This document shows, piece after piece, positions 9,252 to 19,071 of a DNA stretch of 64,000 nt (positions within the stretch are counted from its first letter, which is position 1; each line of letters opens with the position of its first letter). The translations under genes were made by a program, and so were the position numbers. The notes under the pieces are model-generated. The model was not told where the DNA came from. It did no database searches and saw nothing but the letters and a program-made list of their open reading frames with translations. This DNA comes from Methanosarcina horonobensis HB-1 = JCM 15518. Its GTDB lineage: Archaea; Halobacteriota; Methanosarcinia; Methanosarcinales; Methanosarcinaceae. The stretch lies in the NCBI RefSeq assembly GCF_000970285.1, contig NZ_CP009516.1, positions 2,273,036-2,337,035 of the forward strand, read 5' to 3'.

Positions 9252-10075
9252 GTGATCCTTCTGGCCTACGTTATAAATTCTCTTGCAGGAAACTTTATTC
9301 TGAAAAGAGTATTACCTGCCAAAGACAGGTATACTCTGAGGAAAACCGTATCAATTCTTATTACGGTTCTCGCTCTTGCCTCATTTTTTGCAATCTGGAT
9401 TGAGAGAACCAGCACCCTGATTATTGCCTATGGAATTCTGAGCGCAGGAATTGCAATAGCGCTTCAGGACCTCCTTAGGAGCATAGCAGGAGGAATTATG
9501 GATAATTATATCCAAATCCCTTTAAAGCAGGAGACATGATTCAGGTGGGTGACAATATAGGCGATGTGCTGGATACCGGCAATTTCAGCACCAAAATTAT
9601 GGAGATTAGGGAGTGGGGAAACTCGGACCAGTACACGGGCAGGATAATTCAGCTGCCGAACAGCTTCGTCCTTAACCAGCCGATTAAAAACTATACTCGG
9701 GACTTCTCTTTCATCTGGGATGAGATCCGAATTATGCTTATCTACGGAAGCAACTGGAAAAAAGCTCGGGAAATTGCCCTCAATATTACAAACCCCGTAG
9801 TAAAGGAATTAGAATCCCGGGCAAAAGAAGAACTCATGCGCATGGGAGAGAAGTACTTCATATCCACCTATGATGTGAAGACCAGCATCTATACATCGAT
9901 AGGAGAAAACTGGATTGAAATGAGGCTCCGGTATGTGGTTGACCCAAGAAAAAGGAGAGCAGTCAACAACCTCCTTACCTCAAGAATTCTGGAAGCTTTT
10001 GAAAAAGAGGAGGATATCGTTGTTGGGACCGTTGTCAGCATTGACGCGGTGAAAGCTTCTACGAAAGAAGAATAA
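9252..10075 (+). pseudogene. Frameshifted MscS-type mechanosensitive channel
   Basis: Two adjacent frames together encode one MscS channel. The first (9252-9539) gives membrane helices and the pore region, with GIAIALQDLLRSIAGGI. The second (9536-10075) gives the cytosolic beta domain, starting in QVGDNIGDVLDTGNFS, and the C-terminal domain. The break is in ATCCCTTTAAAG near 9515-9525: restoring one C would give the usual I-P-F-K-A-G-D-M reading. The 5' end, before the first helix, is cut by the tnpB element. Two lesions make it a pseudogene, unless a separately made fragment has some use. Confidence 0.75.
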
Positions 10076-10166
10076 AAAAGAAGTGATATAAAAATTGACT
10101 TCTCTGCTTCCAGAACAAGGTCCAAACACAAAACATTAATTTCATGCCGTATATTCTACAATTTCA

Positions 10167-11207
10167 ATGTATAGAGTAGTCCGGATTCAGTCTGAAAAAG
10201 GCGAGGAAATAAGGGAAAAAGCAATTGCCGGAAAATTTCTGGATACTACAAGAAAAATCCGGAAACTTCAAATCAGGGAAGGCACTTTTCTCGAAATTCC
10301 TGTCACAGAGGCAGCAGGTGAAACAATTGAAGGATTCCCTGTAATTGAACAGGAAGATCCTGAATTCCTTAAACCTTCGTCTTCTCTCAAAGAATACATG
10401 AAAGACTTCCTCTCCGAAACCGAACTTGTTCAGGTTCCTTCGGGCTGGCACGTACTCGGAGATATAATTATAGTCACCATTCCTGAAAGCCTTGATGAAA
10501 AAAAGTTCCTGATAGCCGAAGCTCTCCTCTCCATATACCCGAAGTGCAGGAGCGTTGTCAGAGATTTCGGAATCGAAGGACAGTTCCGCCAGCCCAAAAG
10601 AGAACTCCTTCTCGGCAGCGGGACCGAAACCATCCATAAAGAGCACGGCTGCTTTTTCAAGCAGGATGTAACAAAAGTGATGTATTCCAAAGGGAACCTT
10701 GAAGAAAGGAAAAGGATGAGCAAGCTAGGGAAAGGCGAAATTGTTGTGGATATGTTTGCAGGAATAGGATATTTTTCAATTCCCATGGCTGTCCACTCAA
10801 GGCCGAAAAGGATTACAAGTATTGAGATAAATCCGGAATCTTTTGCCTACCTGAAGGAAAACATCAGGCTAAACCAAGTGGAGAATATGATTACCCCGAT
10901 TCTTGGAGACTGCTCTCAAGCTGCTCCCGAAGGAGAGGCTGACAGAGTTATTATGGGCTATGTGGGAACAACGCACCACTATCTGGAACCGGCTATAAAA
11001 GCTTTGAGAAAAAGCGGAGGCATCCTGCATTACCATGAAACAGTGCCTGAAAGTCTCGCCAGAACAAGGCCTGAAGAAAGGATAGAGAAAGCTGCCGAAG
11101 CCATGGGAAAAAAAGTCGAGATTCTGGAAACCAGAAGGATAAAAAAATATTCTCCCGGTGTCCTGCACATAGTTGTGGATGCGCGAATTTTTGAACAAAA
11201 GCTTTAA
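10167..11207 (+). CDS. taw2: tRNA wybutosine aminocarboxypropyltransferase Taw2
   Basis: A 346-residue class I SAM-binding enzyme of the Trm5/Taw2 family. It would transfer the aminocarboxypropyl group of SAM to 4-demethylwyosine at position 37 of tRNA-Phe. The SAM site is VVDMFAGIGYFSIPMA (about 193-208) with the acidic IEINPES after it. The motif IV region reads ADRVIMGYVGTTHHYL and is followed by GGILHYHETV. This is the Taw2 pattern; Trm5 methyltransferases have an N-[LP]-P signature there. The N-terminal 120 residues form a Trm5-like extension. No clear ribosome site is present, so the message may be leaderless. A Trm5 paralogue is the main alternative. Confidence 0.75.
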   Translation: MYRVVRIQSEKGEEIREKAIAGKFLDTTRKIRKLQIREGTFLEIPVTEAAGETIEGFPVIEQEDPEFLKPSSSLKEYMKDFLSETELVQVPSGWHVLGDIIIVTIPESLDEKKFLIAEALLSIYPKCRSVVRDFGIEGQFRQPKRELLLGSGTETIHKEHGCFFKQDVTKVMYSKGNLEERKRMSKLGKGEIVVDMFAGIGYFSIPMAVHSRPKRITSIEINPESFAYLKENIRLNQVENMITPILGDCSQAAPEGEADRVIMGYVGTTHHYLEPAIKALRKSGGILHYHETVPESLARTRPEERIEKAAEAMGKKVEILETRRIKKYSPGVLHIVVDARIFEQKL

Positions 11208-11279
11208 ATCTGATTTTTTGGTCCGAAGCCCTCTCCAGCCTGAAAATTTATCCGGAAAATTAATGGTTATCTCACCTTT

Positions 11280-11879
11280 TTACTTCATGTGAGGAGAACC
11301 AGGTAAAACATTTACATCCGTGTTAAGAATCTTTCCGTAAATATTTCTTTTTTGCACAATAGGCCACCACCCATAAAGGAAAACGTTAATAGGTTCCCAC
11401 ATAGCAACCCAGCCGATGATAATCAGACCTTCGGAAAGCATGGTACTCAGGAGCCCGCTTTCAAAGGTTGAAAGAAGTCTGATCATAAGCAGGCAGAGAA
11501 AGAGGAAGATAACGGCAATTGTTATGTTTCTCCTCCCCCTCTGAAGAAGCCTCCTCAGGTCAATTTCCGTCAGAACTTTCCTGTAGAGGAAATGATTCTT
11601 TATTGCTTCTTTAAGGGTACGTTCCGTTTCCCGATTAAATTCGGAAGGAGGAACATATATTATAATCTCAAGAGGCTTTTTTAGAGGGAATTCTCCAACT
11701 ATATTATAAATATACACTTCCGCATCTTCGTCAAGCTCTTTTTCGTGAAAAGGGGCAGGATCAAAAGAATTAAAGATCTGCATCATACTGTGAAGTTCAA
11801 GTTCAATTAAGAGCTTTCCTTCACGCTCTCTGTAAAGGGCTTCCGTCCCACTCGGGGATAAATCCACCCTCCTGGCCAT
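11280..11879 (-). CDS. Two-helix membrane protein of unknown function (copy A)
   Basis: A 199-residue protein with a soluble N-terminal region and two membrane helices (about 115-137 and 142-165). The N-terminal block FDPAPFHEKELDEDAEVYIY and the end block WEPINVFLYGWWP are conserved in the next gene and, from memory, in a widespread family of unassigned bacterial and archaeal proteins. The gene is the downstream member of a tandem pair. The start has a GAAGGT site. No enzymatic motif is seen. Confidence 0.75.
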   Translation of the reverse strand: MARRVDLSPSGTEALYREREGKLLIELELHSMMQIFNSFDPAPFHEKELDEDAEVYIYNIVGEFPLKKPLEIIIYVPPSEFNRETERTLKEAIKNHFLYRKVLTEIDLRRLLQRGRRNITIAVIFLFLCLLMIRLLSTFESGLLSTMLSEGLIIIGWVAMWEPINVFLYGWWPIVQKRNIYGKILNTDVNVLPGSPHMK

Positions 11880-11982
11880 TTTTTATCTACCTTCTATAGA
11901 ACACTTTTTAATTCATATAAATATACTTTAAACTGTTGTTATGTTCTATATAAGGTTTTACTTCTGGTGTTCGGATATTGAG

Positions 11983-12618
11983 TCAGTCAGGACTCTTTTT
12001 TGACGTAAAAAGATATCCTGGAGCTTTCTCCCCTGCCTGAGACCCGGTCCCGATGTACACATCCATATGTGTGATTTTTTCGTAAATATTGCGTTTATGG
12101 ACAATCGGCCACCAGCCGTAAAGGAAAATATGCACCGGTTCCCACATGGCAACCCAACCGATGATAAGGAGTCCCTCAGAAAAAAGGGTATTCACAAGGC
12201 TTTCTTCAAAAGTTGCAAGCAGCCGGATTACGAGCAGACACAAAAATAGGAAGGTAAGGGCTATTATGAAGTTCTTTCTACCCTGATCAAGAAGTCTTTT
12301 CAGTTCTATTTCGGTCAGGAGTTTTTTGTAAGAAAAATGGTTTTTTATAGCTACTTTAAGGTCAGCTTCGATTTCTGCACTGACTTCGGTAGAGGGGAGA
12401 TGTATCATGATTTCAAGAGGCTTTTTCAGGGGAAATTCATCTACGGCATTGTAGATGTACTCTTCTGCTTCCGGGTCGAGATCTTTTTCTCGAAACGGAG
12501 CAGGGTCAAAAGAGTCAAAAAGCTGTAACAGGCTTTTGAGTTCGAGCTCGATTACAGGCTTGCCTGCGTGCTCTCTATAAAGAGCTTCCGTCCCTTCGCC
12601 GGAAAACCTTCTCTTCAT
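11983..12618 (-). CDS. Two-helix membrane protein of unknown function (copy B)
   Basis: A 211-residue paralogue of the preceding minus-strand gene (11280-11879), alignable over nearly its whole length: FDPAPFREKDLDPEAEEYIY near residue 36, two helices around 115-165 and WEPVHIFLYGWWP near 165. The C-terminal 25 residues differ. The two genes are 103 bp apart, with copy B upstream. The start follows a GGAG site. The pair looks like a local duplication; function unknown. Confidence 0.75.
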   Translation of the reverse strand: MKRRFSGEGTEALYREHAGKPVIELELKSLLQLFDSFDPAPFREKDLDPEAEEYIYNAVDEFPLKKPLEIMIHLPSTEVSAEIEADLKVAIKNHFSYKKLLTEIELKRLLDQGRKNFIIALTFLFLCLLVIRLLATFEESLVNTLFSEGLLIIGWVAMWEPVHIFLYGWWPIVHKRNIYEKITHMDVYIGTGSQAGEKAPGYLFTSKKSPD

Positions 12619-12838
12619 GCCTGCTCCGGTGCCTTCTATGATATCATTTCCCCCTTGCCAGTTTCGTAAAGCATGTATCTGTATTGAAAAAACACAGCTT
12701 CTCTCTGAAGATTTTTCACTTATTTATCTGTTTGAAACCCCTGATTAATATTGGGCAGGCAAGATATAAAGCATGAGATAATCCAGAAAAAAGCATGAAA
12801 TAATCCAAATGTTTGGAAAAATTATTTTGATTCACAAC

Positions 12839-13333
12839 TCAGAAACCAGATACCGCAGACATAATTGCCTGGTGGAGTTCTTTTGGATTCCTTGAGCTGA
12901 TTACGACTTTTTTCCCTGTGATGAGTTTCAGAATTACAACGAAATTCGCTTTCTTGGAAGGGGGTTTGTCCACGCAATCTTTCCCGGTAAAAGGCTCGTA
13001 TGCCTGAATTTTGCACTCTTCAACAATATAAATAGGGATTTTCTTAAACGAAGGATTTAGAGGTATTAAACGGGTATAGATCCCATCCTTTCGAACCTCT
13101 GTGATATATTTTGTACAGTAGAACAGAAGGGGGAAGAACACACCGAAAACAAACCAGAGAGCTAATAAATAAAGATCAGGGACATTCTGAATTCCGGCAG
13201 GCTTTCCGAAGAAAAGGCTATGTATCTCAACGTACCAGAGTATAAGGGCTGGGTAAAGGACAGAAACCAGAAATATGTTATTGTGCAGATTCTGTACTTC
13301 TCGAAAGATCAATCCTGATTCCGGCTGTTCCAT
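12839..13333 (-). CDS. Two-helix membrane protein, diverged DUF6141-like paralogue
   Basis: A 164-residue protein beginning near FREVQNLHN with two membrane helices (about 20-40 and 55-80), then a beta-rich soluble C-terminus containing YITEVRKDGIYTRLIPLNPSF. That ITEVRKDG block is shared with the gene at 13878-14423. The fold hinted at is a PH-like membrane-anchored domain. The start is well supported by GGGAGGGG upstream. It lacks the YGGWGIR motif present in its neighbour. Role unknown. Confidence 0.65.
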   Translation of the reverse strand: MEQPESGLIFREVQNLHNNIFLVSVLYPALILWYVEIHSLFFGKPAGIQNVPDLYLLALWFVFGVFFPLLFYCTKYITEVRKDGIYTRLIPLNPSFKKIPIYIVEECKIQAYEPFTGKDCVDKPPSKKANFVVILKLITGKKVVISSRNPKELHQAIMSAVSGF

Positions 13334-13877
13334 TGTAACCCCTCCCTTATAATACGGCTAATACAGCTTGACATATGCCCTGATTAACACATTCCTTCTC
13401 TTTATCAGGCAAATTCCCTTACTGCTAAAAGCAGGCACGACATACTTCCCTCAACGTCCTCACAGTAAATACATATCGTACCTTATTTAAACGCGTGCCT
13501 TTTAAAGAAACTGATTAAATAAGCAGGTATCTGCTTTTGAATGCATTTTTAACTGAAATTGTCAATTAACTGAAAATCATTCTATTTTTCTCTATTAAAA
13601 CTGAGTAGAAAAACTGAGTAGATAAATCTTCCGAAAAAAAATGGAAATTCTATATTATATTTAATTTAAAAACCTGAATTATAATTAAAAATTATCCTTA
13701 GTAATAAAGTAATAATAAAAATATATAGTAAGTTATTAAATTCAAGAACATTATTGGAAAATTAATAAACAAGACGAATAAACAAGAAGATTTGATGAAA
13801 TTTTGAGTTACATGATGAATTAGAAATAAGACACAGAAAAGTATATTTGAAAAACGAACAAGATAGCGCAACTATCC
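13334..13877. other. AT-rich intergenic region without a gene
   Basis: This stretch separates the two paralogous membrane-protein genes and should contain the promoter of the 12839-13333 gene. An ACTGAGTAGA direct repeat occurs twice near 13600-13620. No coding potential was seen. Confidence 0.6.
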
Positions 13878-14423
13878 TTAATTCTGCATTTTTATTGCCC
13901 TTCTAACAGCTTCGGAGAGCTTTTCCAGAACCTGAGAACCAATCATCAGCTTCTTTACTTTGCACCCTTCCGCAAATTCAAAATGTACCCCTCTATTGCC
14001 CTTTGTATTATATGCTGTCCCTTTTAACCCGTAGCGTATACCCCAACCTCCGTAGTCCCTGATCGGATTGTAAGTTACTACTTCATAATTCTGGATAGTC
14101 TTGATAGGAAAAAATCTAAAAGAAAAATGAAACGGATAAAAACGAATATACAGGCCGTCTTTCCTGACCTCGGTAATCATTTTGAGGGAATAGAAAAAAA
14201 GAGGAAAAAGAATCCCGAAAACCAGCAGTAAAACAAGCATCATCCAGTCAGGGGCAGGATTGTTCCCGAAAGGTCTGTGCAGAAAGAGTTGCTGGTAGGC
14301 ACCATACCACGAGAGAACTACCGGAATCCCGATGAGTCTGATCCACACCTGGTCCATCTTCTGAACTTCTCTGAAAAGAACTGGATTACATATCTTGCTC
14401 ATTCCTTCAGTTGTGCAGTACAT
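13878..14423 (-). CDS. Two-helix PH-like membrane protein (DUF6141-like)
   Basis: A 181-residue protein with FREVQKMDQVW near residue 18, two helices (about 30-48 and 65-85), the block MITEVRKDGLYIRFYPFHF, and a C-terminal beta domain with YGGWGIRYG, NTKGNRGVHFEF and a closing amphipathic helix. This organisation fits small membrane-anchored PH-like proteins (DUF6141, from memory). It is paralogous to the gene at 12839-13333. GGAG lies eight bases before the chosen ATG; an internal ATG seven codons later is possible. Confidence 0.68.
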   Translation of the reverse strand: MYCTTEGMSKICNPVLFREVQKMDQVWIRLIGIPVVLSWYGAYQQLFLHRPFGNNPAPDWMMLVLLLVFGILFPLFFYSLKMITEVRKDGLYIRFYPFHFSFRFFPIKTIQNYEVVTYNPIRDYGGWGIRYGLKGTAYNTKGNRGVHFEFAEGCKVKKLMIGSQVLEKLSEAVRRAIKMQN

Positions 14424-14623
14424 TGGACGGGCTCCGGGTACTATTATCAGTGTTTTATTGGGTTGGAAGAGAAGTTCACGAAATTGAAGGAAAATTTATA
14501 CAAATTATTCTAAGACTGAAACATTGTACGGTTCAATGAAATAAACTGACACATGAATTATAATAAATATATAGAAGAACTGATTTAAAAATTATTCTAA
14601 AAAAAGTAGAGAGGAGTAGCTTA

Positions 14624-14983
14624 TTAATAGCCCAGTCTCTCCATTTCTTTCAGCACTGCCGCACTGAAATCCGTAAAATTCTGAATACCGCCAGTCCAGG
14701 CAGCCATCATCATAGCGTCCGTGATTTCAACTCTTGTAGCTCCGAATTTCTGGAGCCTTTCAAGGATCTTCACTGCACTCTGGATATTATTGTTGGAACA
14801 GGCGATAGCGAAAACCATCAGATGCTTCTGTTTCATGGAAAGCCCACCTTCCCTTTCAGCCCAGATGGATTCATAAAAACCTGCGAGCCCTTCGCCAAAG
14901 TCCTCATTTATCCGCTCAGCATACGCAATAGATCTGGGCAAAAAGCCCTTTACTTCTTTGATTTCTTGGATATTCTTCCCCAT
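14624..14983 (-). CDS. Carboxymuconolactone decarboxylase (CMD/AhpD-like) family protein
   Basis: A roughly 119-residue all-alpha protein of the CMD family. It has the typical EREGGLSMKQKHLMVFAIAC segment and the later DAMMMAAWTGGIQNF helix. The C-x-x-C-x3-H peroxidatic motif of AhpD is not complete: a single Cys remains in FAIACSNNN. Peroxidase activity like AhpD is therefore doubtful. The ATG at 14983 is preferred to an upstream TTG. It is divergently arranged with the aldo/keto reductase. Confidence 0.75.
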   Translation of the reverse strand: MGKNIQEIKEVKGFLPRSIAYAERINEDFGEGLAGFYESIWAEREGGLSMKQKHLMVFAIACSNNNIQSAVKILERLQKFGATRVEITDAMMMAAWTGGIQNFTDFSAAVLKEMERLGY

Positions 14984-15105
14984 AATAATCAATATGTCAT
15001 AGGTAAGGATCGGATATAACAGTATCTCTTAATGGTATCTCTGTTAGTAAAGGTTTAGACTCATTAACCCTATAATGCAGACAGGCAAAATCACTGAGGC
15101 AAAAA

Positions 15106-16242
15106 ATGTTATACCGCAAATTGGGAAACACGGGTGAGAAGGTTTCGATCCTTGGCTACGGCTGCATGAGGCTTCCGGTTCTTGACGGAAATCCGGAAAA
15201 GATAGACGAAAAGAAAGCAACCGACCTCCTCCGCTATGCTATTGACCACGGGGTAAATTACGTTGATGCTGCATATTCGTATCACGGTGGGATGGGTGAA
15301 GTTTTCCTGGGAAAAGCTCTTGCCGACGGCTACCGGGAAAAAGTCCATCTGGCAACCAAGCTCTCGTGCAAGCGCGTAAACTGCAAAGAGGACATGGACC
15401 GTTTCTTAAACGAGCAGCTTGGAAAGCTTCGGACGGACTGCATCGACTTCTACCTCCTGCATGCCGTAAAAAAGAGTTACTGGGAGAAGATGAAAAAATT
15501 TGGAGTCATAGAGTTTCTGGAAAAAGCTCGCACGTCCGGGAAAATCAAATATACAGGTTTTTCCTTTCACGACGATCTGGAGGTTTTTAAGGAAGTTGCG
15601 GACGCTTACGTCTGGGATCTCTGCCAGTTTCAGTTCAATTACCTGGATGAGGACTTCCAGGCCGGAATCGAGGGCCTAAAATATGCAGCTGAAAAGGGTT
15701 TTGCTGTCGTTATCATGGAACCCTTGAGGGGAGGGAACCTGGCATCAAAAGTTCCGGAAGAAGCTAAGAAGTTGTGGGACAAAGCTGAAACTAAAAGGAC
15801 CCCGGCAGAATGGGCTTTTCGCTACCTCTGGAACTATCCGGAGATTAGCGTTGTCCTGAGCGGAATGTCAGAAACGGAGCACCTGAAAGAAAACCTGAGA
15901 ACTGCGGAGGAAGGGTACCCCAATTCTCTTTCAGCTGAAGAAAAAAGCCTGATCTCTGAAGTAAGTAACATCTACAAATCCAGAATCAGGGTTAACTGCA
16001 CAGGTTGTAAGTACTGCATGCCATGCCCGATGGGTGTAAATATTCCGCGTAACCTCAGTTATCTGAACGATATTTTTATGCTTGATGATGTAGGGAATGC
16101 CAGATTTCAGTATGGAGTTCTTCTGTTGCCGGAAGAGAAAGCTGGAAATTGTATTGAATGCGGGGAATGTGAAGAGGTCTGTCCGCAGAATATTAAGATA
16201 AGGGAAATGTTAAGGGAAGTAAGAGAGTTTATGGAGATGTGA
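15106..16242 (+). CDS. Aldo/keto reductase with C-terminal 4Fe-4S domain
   Basis: A 378-residue fusion. Residues 1-290 form an aldo/keto reductase barrel: GYGCMRLPV at the start, the catalytic Asp and Tyr in DAAYSYHGG, and Lys in LATKLSCK. Residues 300-370 add a ferredoxin-like domain with CTGCKYCMPCPMGV and CIECGECEEVCPQNI, two cysteine sets able to hold clusters. This architecture is common in anaerobes and suggests electron exchange with ferredoxin rather than only NAD(P)H. TGAGG precedes the ATG. Substrate unknown. Confidence 0.9.
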   Translation: MLYRKLGNTGEKVSILGYGCMRLPVLDGNPEKIDEKKATDLLRYAIDHGVNYVDAAYSYHGGMGEVFLGKALADGYREKVHLATKLSCKRVNCKEDMDRFLNEQLGKLRTDCIDFYLLHAVKKSYWEKMKKFGVIEFLEKARTSGKIKYTGFSFHDDLEVFKEVADAYVWDLCQFQFNYLDEDFQAGIEGLKYAAEKGFAVVIMEPLRGGNLASKVPEEAKKLWDKAETKRTPAEWAFRYLWNYPEISVVLSGMSETEHLKENLRTAEEGYPNSLSAEEKSLISEVSNIYKSRIRVNCTGCKYCMPCPMGVNIPRNLSYLNDIFMLDDVGNARFQYGVLLLPEEKAGNCIECGECEEVCPQNIKIREMLREVREFMEM

Positions 16243-16314
16243 AGGAGAATTAAAGTTTCTTGAATATAGCCATTTTTTCATTTGAATTTTCAAAATTCTG
16301 GTTTCCGCGGACCT

Positions 16315-16644
16315 TCAGGAAATCGTTATTTTGTCTTCAAGACTTAGAGCGTTAAGTCCGCAGGAAGTCTCTTTCAGGGAACGCATGAAATCAGCTCTGA
16401 TTCTTGCGATCATTTCTTCAGGCCGCGTACAGCAAAAGAGGATCGGATCACCTTCAAGGATCTGGACATAACCCTTTTTCTCCATACCCCTGAGGATGCC
16501 GTAAACTTTGGCCCTTGGAACACCGGAAGCTACGAAAATTTCACTGGCTCTTGCTTTGCCCAGACAGACAAGAGCATAGTAAATTTTTGCTTCATTTTCT
16601 GTGAAACCAAGCCTCTGGAGATTTTTTATTAGTTTAGAGCTCAT
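16315..16644 (-). CDS. TrmB-like HTH regulator lacking sensor domain (paralogue)
   Basis: A 109-residue protein closely similar to the one at 3482-3841: LIKNLQRLGFTENEAKIYYA, then ASEIFVASGVPRAKVYGILR as HTH and a wing ending EGDPILFCCTRPEE. It ends soon after RADFMRSLKET, so it again has only the DNA-binding part of TrmB. AGAGG lies before the ATG. It lies downstream of the second exporter on the same strand, 150 bp beyond its stop. Confidence 0.8.
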   Translation of the reverse strand: MSSKLIKNLQRLGFTENEAKIYYALVCLGKARASEIFVASGVPRAKVYGILRGMEKKGYVQILEGDPILFCCTRPEEMIARIRADFMRSLKETSCGLNALSLEDKITIS

Positions 16645-16797
16645 ACTCGTTTCCTCTGGAGGGACAAACGGAAAAAAATCAATATATTATTTTCATCCAT
16701 TATTCAATTCGCGGTTCAAACCGCAGGCATTTAAATCCTTTTCCGTCATTCTACAAGCTGTCTGCAAACAAAATATTTTTTTTCTTCTCATGTTCTT

Positions 16798-19071
16798 TCA
16801 AACTGCTGGGGCAGCTGTTACTGTTGTCGCTCTTCTCTTTTCACGGCGGGTGTCCATCATCACCATGAGAGGCGGGAAGACTATAAAGGTAGCAAAGATT
16901 GCCAGACAAACGTCAATTACCGTTACAAGCCCGAAATTGCTCAAAATGGGAAATGGAGAGAATATAAGAGCCGAAAACCCGAAAACCGTTGTAGCTCCCG
17001 AAGCTATAAGGGCTGAGCCTGTGGTAGTTACTGCCTGGTTGATCGCTTCTACAGGGGTCAGGCCATTATCTTTTTCTTCAAAGTAACGTTCCATCATCAG
17101 GATAGAGTATTCGGATCCAACACCAAGAATCAGAGACCCGAGAACTGCAGTCATGGGTGTATAGGGAATATCCAGCCCTGTCATCACAAGACCCGACCAG
17201 CCCACTACAATAAACATGGGGATTATTGGGGAGAGAGCTTTCACCGGGTTTCTGTAAACTACGATTAAACCTATCAACACAAGCCCTACGCCAAGCATGG
17301 TCATAAGGACTCTTCCGCTTGTAAGGGCACTGATTATATCAATCATTGCTACACTCTGACCGGTAATAATGACAGCAACACCAGGAGGAGGCTGCATCCA
17401 CTGTACATCTTCCCGTACAATATCCCGCAGTTCTTTTATGCCTGTTATTTCGATATTCTCCATGGCCTGCCCTATATCAAGGTCAATTGTAAGCAGCTGG
17501 TTACCCAGCATATATTCTTTCTTCTGGCTTTCCGGGATTTTTTCGTATATTGCCTGTATTTCCTCGGAGGTTTCAGGGATTGTCCCGCCATTTCGCTCCT
17601 TTACAAGGTCCACTACACTTGTGGTCCCGTATATTTGGTCCCTGTTTGTAACTTCATGCCGGCTGAACTCTTCCATCCACTTCAGAACTTCAGGGTCGCT
17701 GTTATCCTTAACTCTAAGGATAATATTGAGATGGTCTCCAGTTCCTGAAAGCAGGTCCTGCATTTGTTTGTAATTCACAAGGGAAGGCATATCCTGTGGA
17801 ATGAAGGAGTTTGTGTCGGTCTGGATAGGAACTGATTGATCTGCGTAAAGCCCCGCAAAACACGTAAGCAGAGAAATAACCAGAATAACTCTTGAATGTT
17901 CTATAGTAAAGTCGGCGACTTTTATCAGGGCTCTTTCAAGGGCTTTAGCTTTCTGAACCTTTGACGATGAAACATTTGAAGGGAGGGTTTCGGTTTTGAT
18001 TTCTTCTTTCTTTTTAAACAACCCAAAAGGGTTCTTCCTGAAAATCCAATCGAAACTGTACAGAGTTACCAGTCCGAAAAAGAGTGCAGAGAGGTAACAC
18101 ATAACGATGCCTATCAGAAGCAGTTTTCCAAAATCCTGGATCATAGGTACGGTGGAGGTAAAAAGTGGGATAAAACCAAGAGCCGTCATTGCCAGGGCGA
18201 TCAGGACGGCAGGACCTGTATGTTTTACCGTGCGGATAAGGGCTTCTTCCGAACTGTTTCCGGCATGGATTTCTTCTTCTATCCTGTTATGAAACTGAAT
18301 AGCATAGTCAATTCCCAGCCCTATCAGGATAGGAAAAGCTGCCATGGAGACCATTGTCATTGGCACCCCGACATATCCCATAAACCCGAAAGTAAAAAAG
18401 ACACCAAGAAGCACAACTGGTAGAGGCAAAAGTCCCCACCTTACATGCCTGAAGACCAGAAGGAGCACGAAAACCATAAGGATGGAGGCTATTCCGAGCA
18501 GCAGACCCAAACTCTGGGTCATCTCTTTGTTGATATCAACCCGCAGGGCGGGAGAACCGGTAACTATGAGGCTGTATCCCGGAGGAAAAGTAGCTTCTTT
18601 GAGCGAGATGTCCAGGGCATTAAGGATATCTTTCTTCTGCTGATCAGTTGCGCTGCCTGAAACTTTTATCACTATCATCATATGAGTCTTGTCAGGCATG
18701 AGAGATTCGAACAGAGCCGGCTGGCTATCAAGTACTTCCTTAATCTCCCGATCCGAATCGGGGATCCTGGACCTTCCAGAGATTTTATAATTGATCTGCT
18801 TTATTAGCACAGCAGGACTTGTGACAGACTGAACTCCCGGGACAATCAACATCTGCTGCTCCAGCCTGTTCGTAGCTTTCATTACAGCTTCAGACGCAAC
18901 CTCATCTCCCTGAACCATCACTACAATGCTGTCGGTCTCGAAGTTTTTCTTAAAGAGGTGATCGTAGTCTTTGTACAGTTGTGTACCTTTAGAAACAAAA
19001 GTTTCCGTCCCGGAAGCCATCTCGATCAGCTGTGTCCCCTGAAGGGAAATCAGGATAAGAAGGAATATCAT
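16798..19071 (-). CDS. HAE3/MMPL family RND exporter (second copy)
   Basis: A paralogue of the exporter at the left edge, collinear over its whole length: a first helix, a large external loop, GLGIDYAIQFHNR, a second half from about residue 390, and GVGSEYSILMMERYFEE. It has about 12 helices. The ATG at 19071 is the only standard start after the upstream stop, but the frame continues to encode KNIFEKLGILIQSNRPAI, matching the other copy. A GGGGG run (19142-19146) sits 7 nt before an ATA codon at 19134 that would give this longer N-terminus. The true start may thus be ATA or a mutated ATG. Confidence 0.9.
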   Translation of the reverse strand: MIFLLILISLQGTQLIEMASGTETFVSKGTQLYKDYDHLFKKNFETDSIVVMVQGDEVASEAVMKATNRLEQQMLIVPGVQSVTSPAVLIKQINYKISGRSRIPDSDREIKEVLDSQPALFESLMPDKTHMMIVIKVSGSATDQQKKDILNALDISLKEATFPPGYSLIVTGSPALRVDINKEMTQSLGLLLGIASILMVFVLLLVFRHVRWGLLPLPVVLLGVFFTFGFMGYVGVPMTMVSMAAFPILIGLGIDYAIQFHNRIEEEIHAGNSSEEALIRTVKHTGPAVLIALAMTALGFIPLFTSTVPMIQDFGKLLLIGIVMCYLSALFFGLVTLYSFDWIFRKNPFGLFKKKEEIKTETLPSNVSSSKVQKAKALERALIKVADFTIEHSRVILVISLLTCFAGLYADQSVPIQTDTNSFIPQDMPSLVNYKQMQDLLSGTGDHLNIILRVKDNSDPEVLKWMEEFSRHEVTNRDQIYGTTSVVDLVKERNGGTIPETSEEIQAIYEKIPESQKKEYMLGNQLLTIDLDIGQAMENIEITGIKELRDIVREDVQWMQPPPGVAVIITGQSVAMIDIISALTSGRVLMTMLGVGLVLIGLIVVYRNPVKALSPIIPMFIVVGWSGLVMTGLDIPYTPMTAVLGSLILGVGSEYSILMMERYFEEKDNGLTPVEAINQAVTTTGSALIASGATTVFGFSALIFSPFPILSNFGLVTVIDVCLAIFATFIVFPPLMVMMDTRREKRRATTVTAAPAV

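Noticed and set aside
9536-10075. Second mscS part as an independent gene with ATGA coupling
   Set aside because: It starts in the middle of the MscS beta domain; a one-base deletion explains the overlap better.
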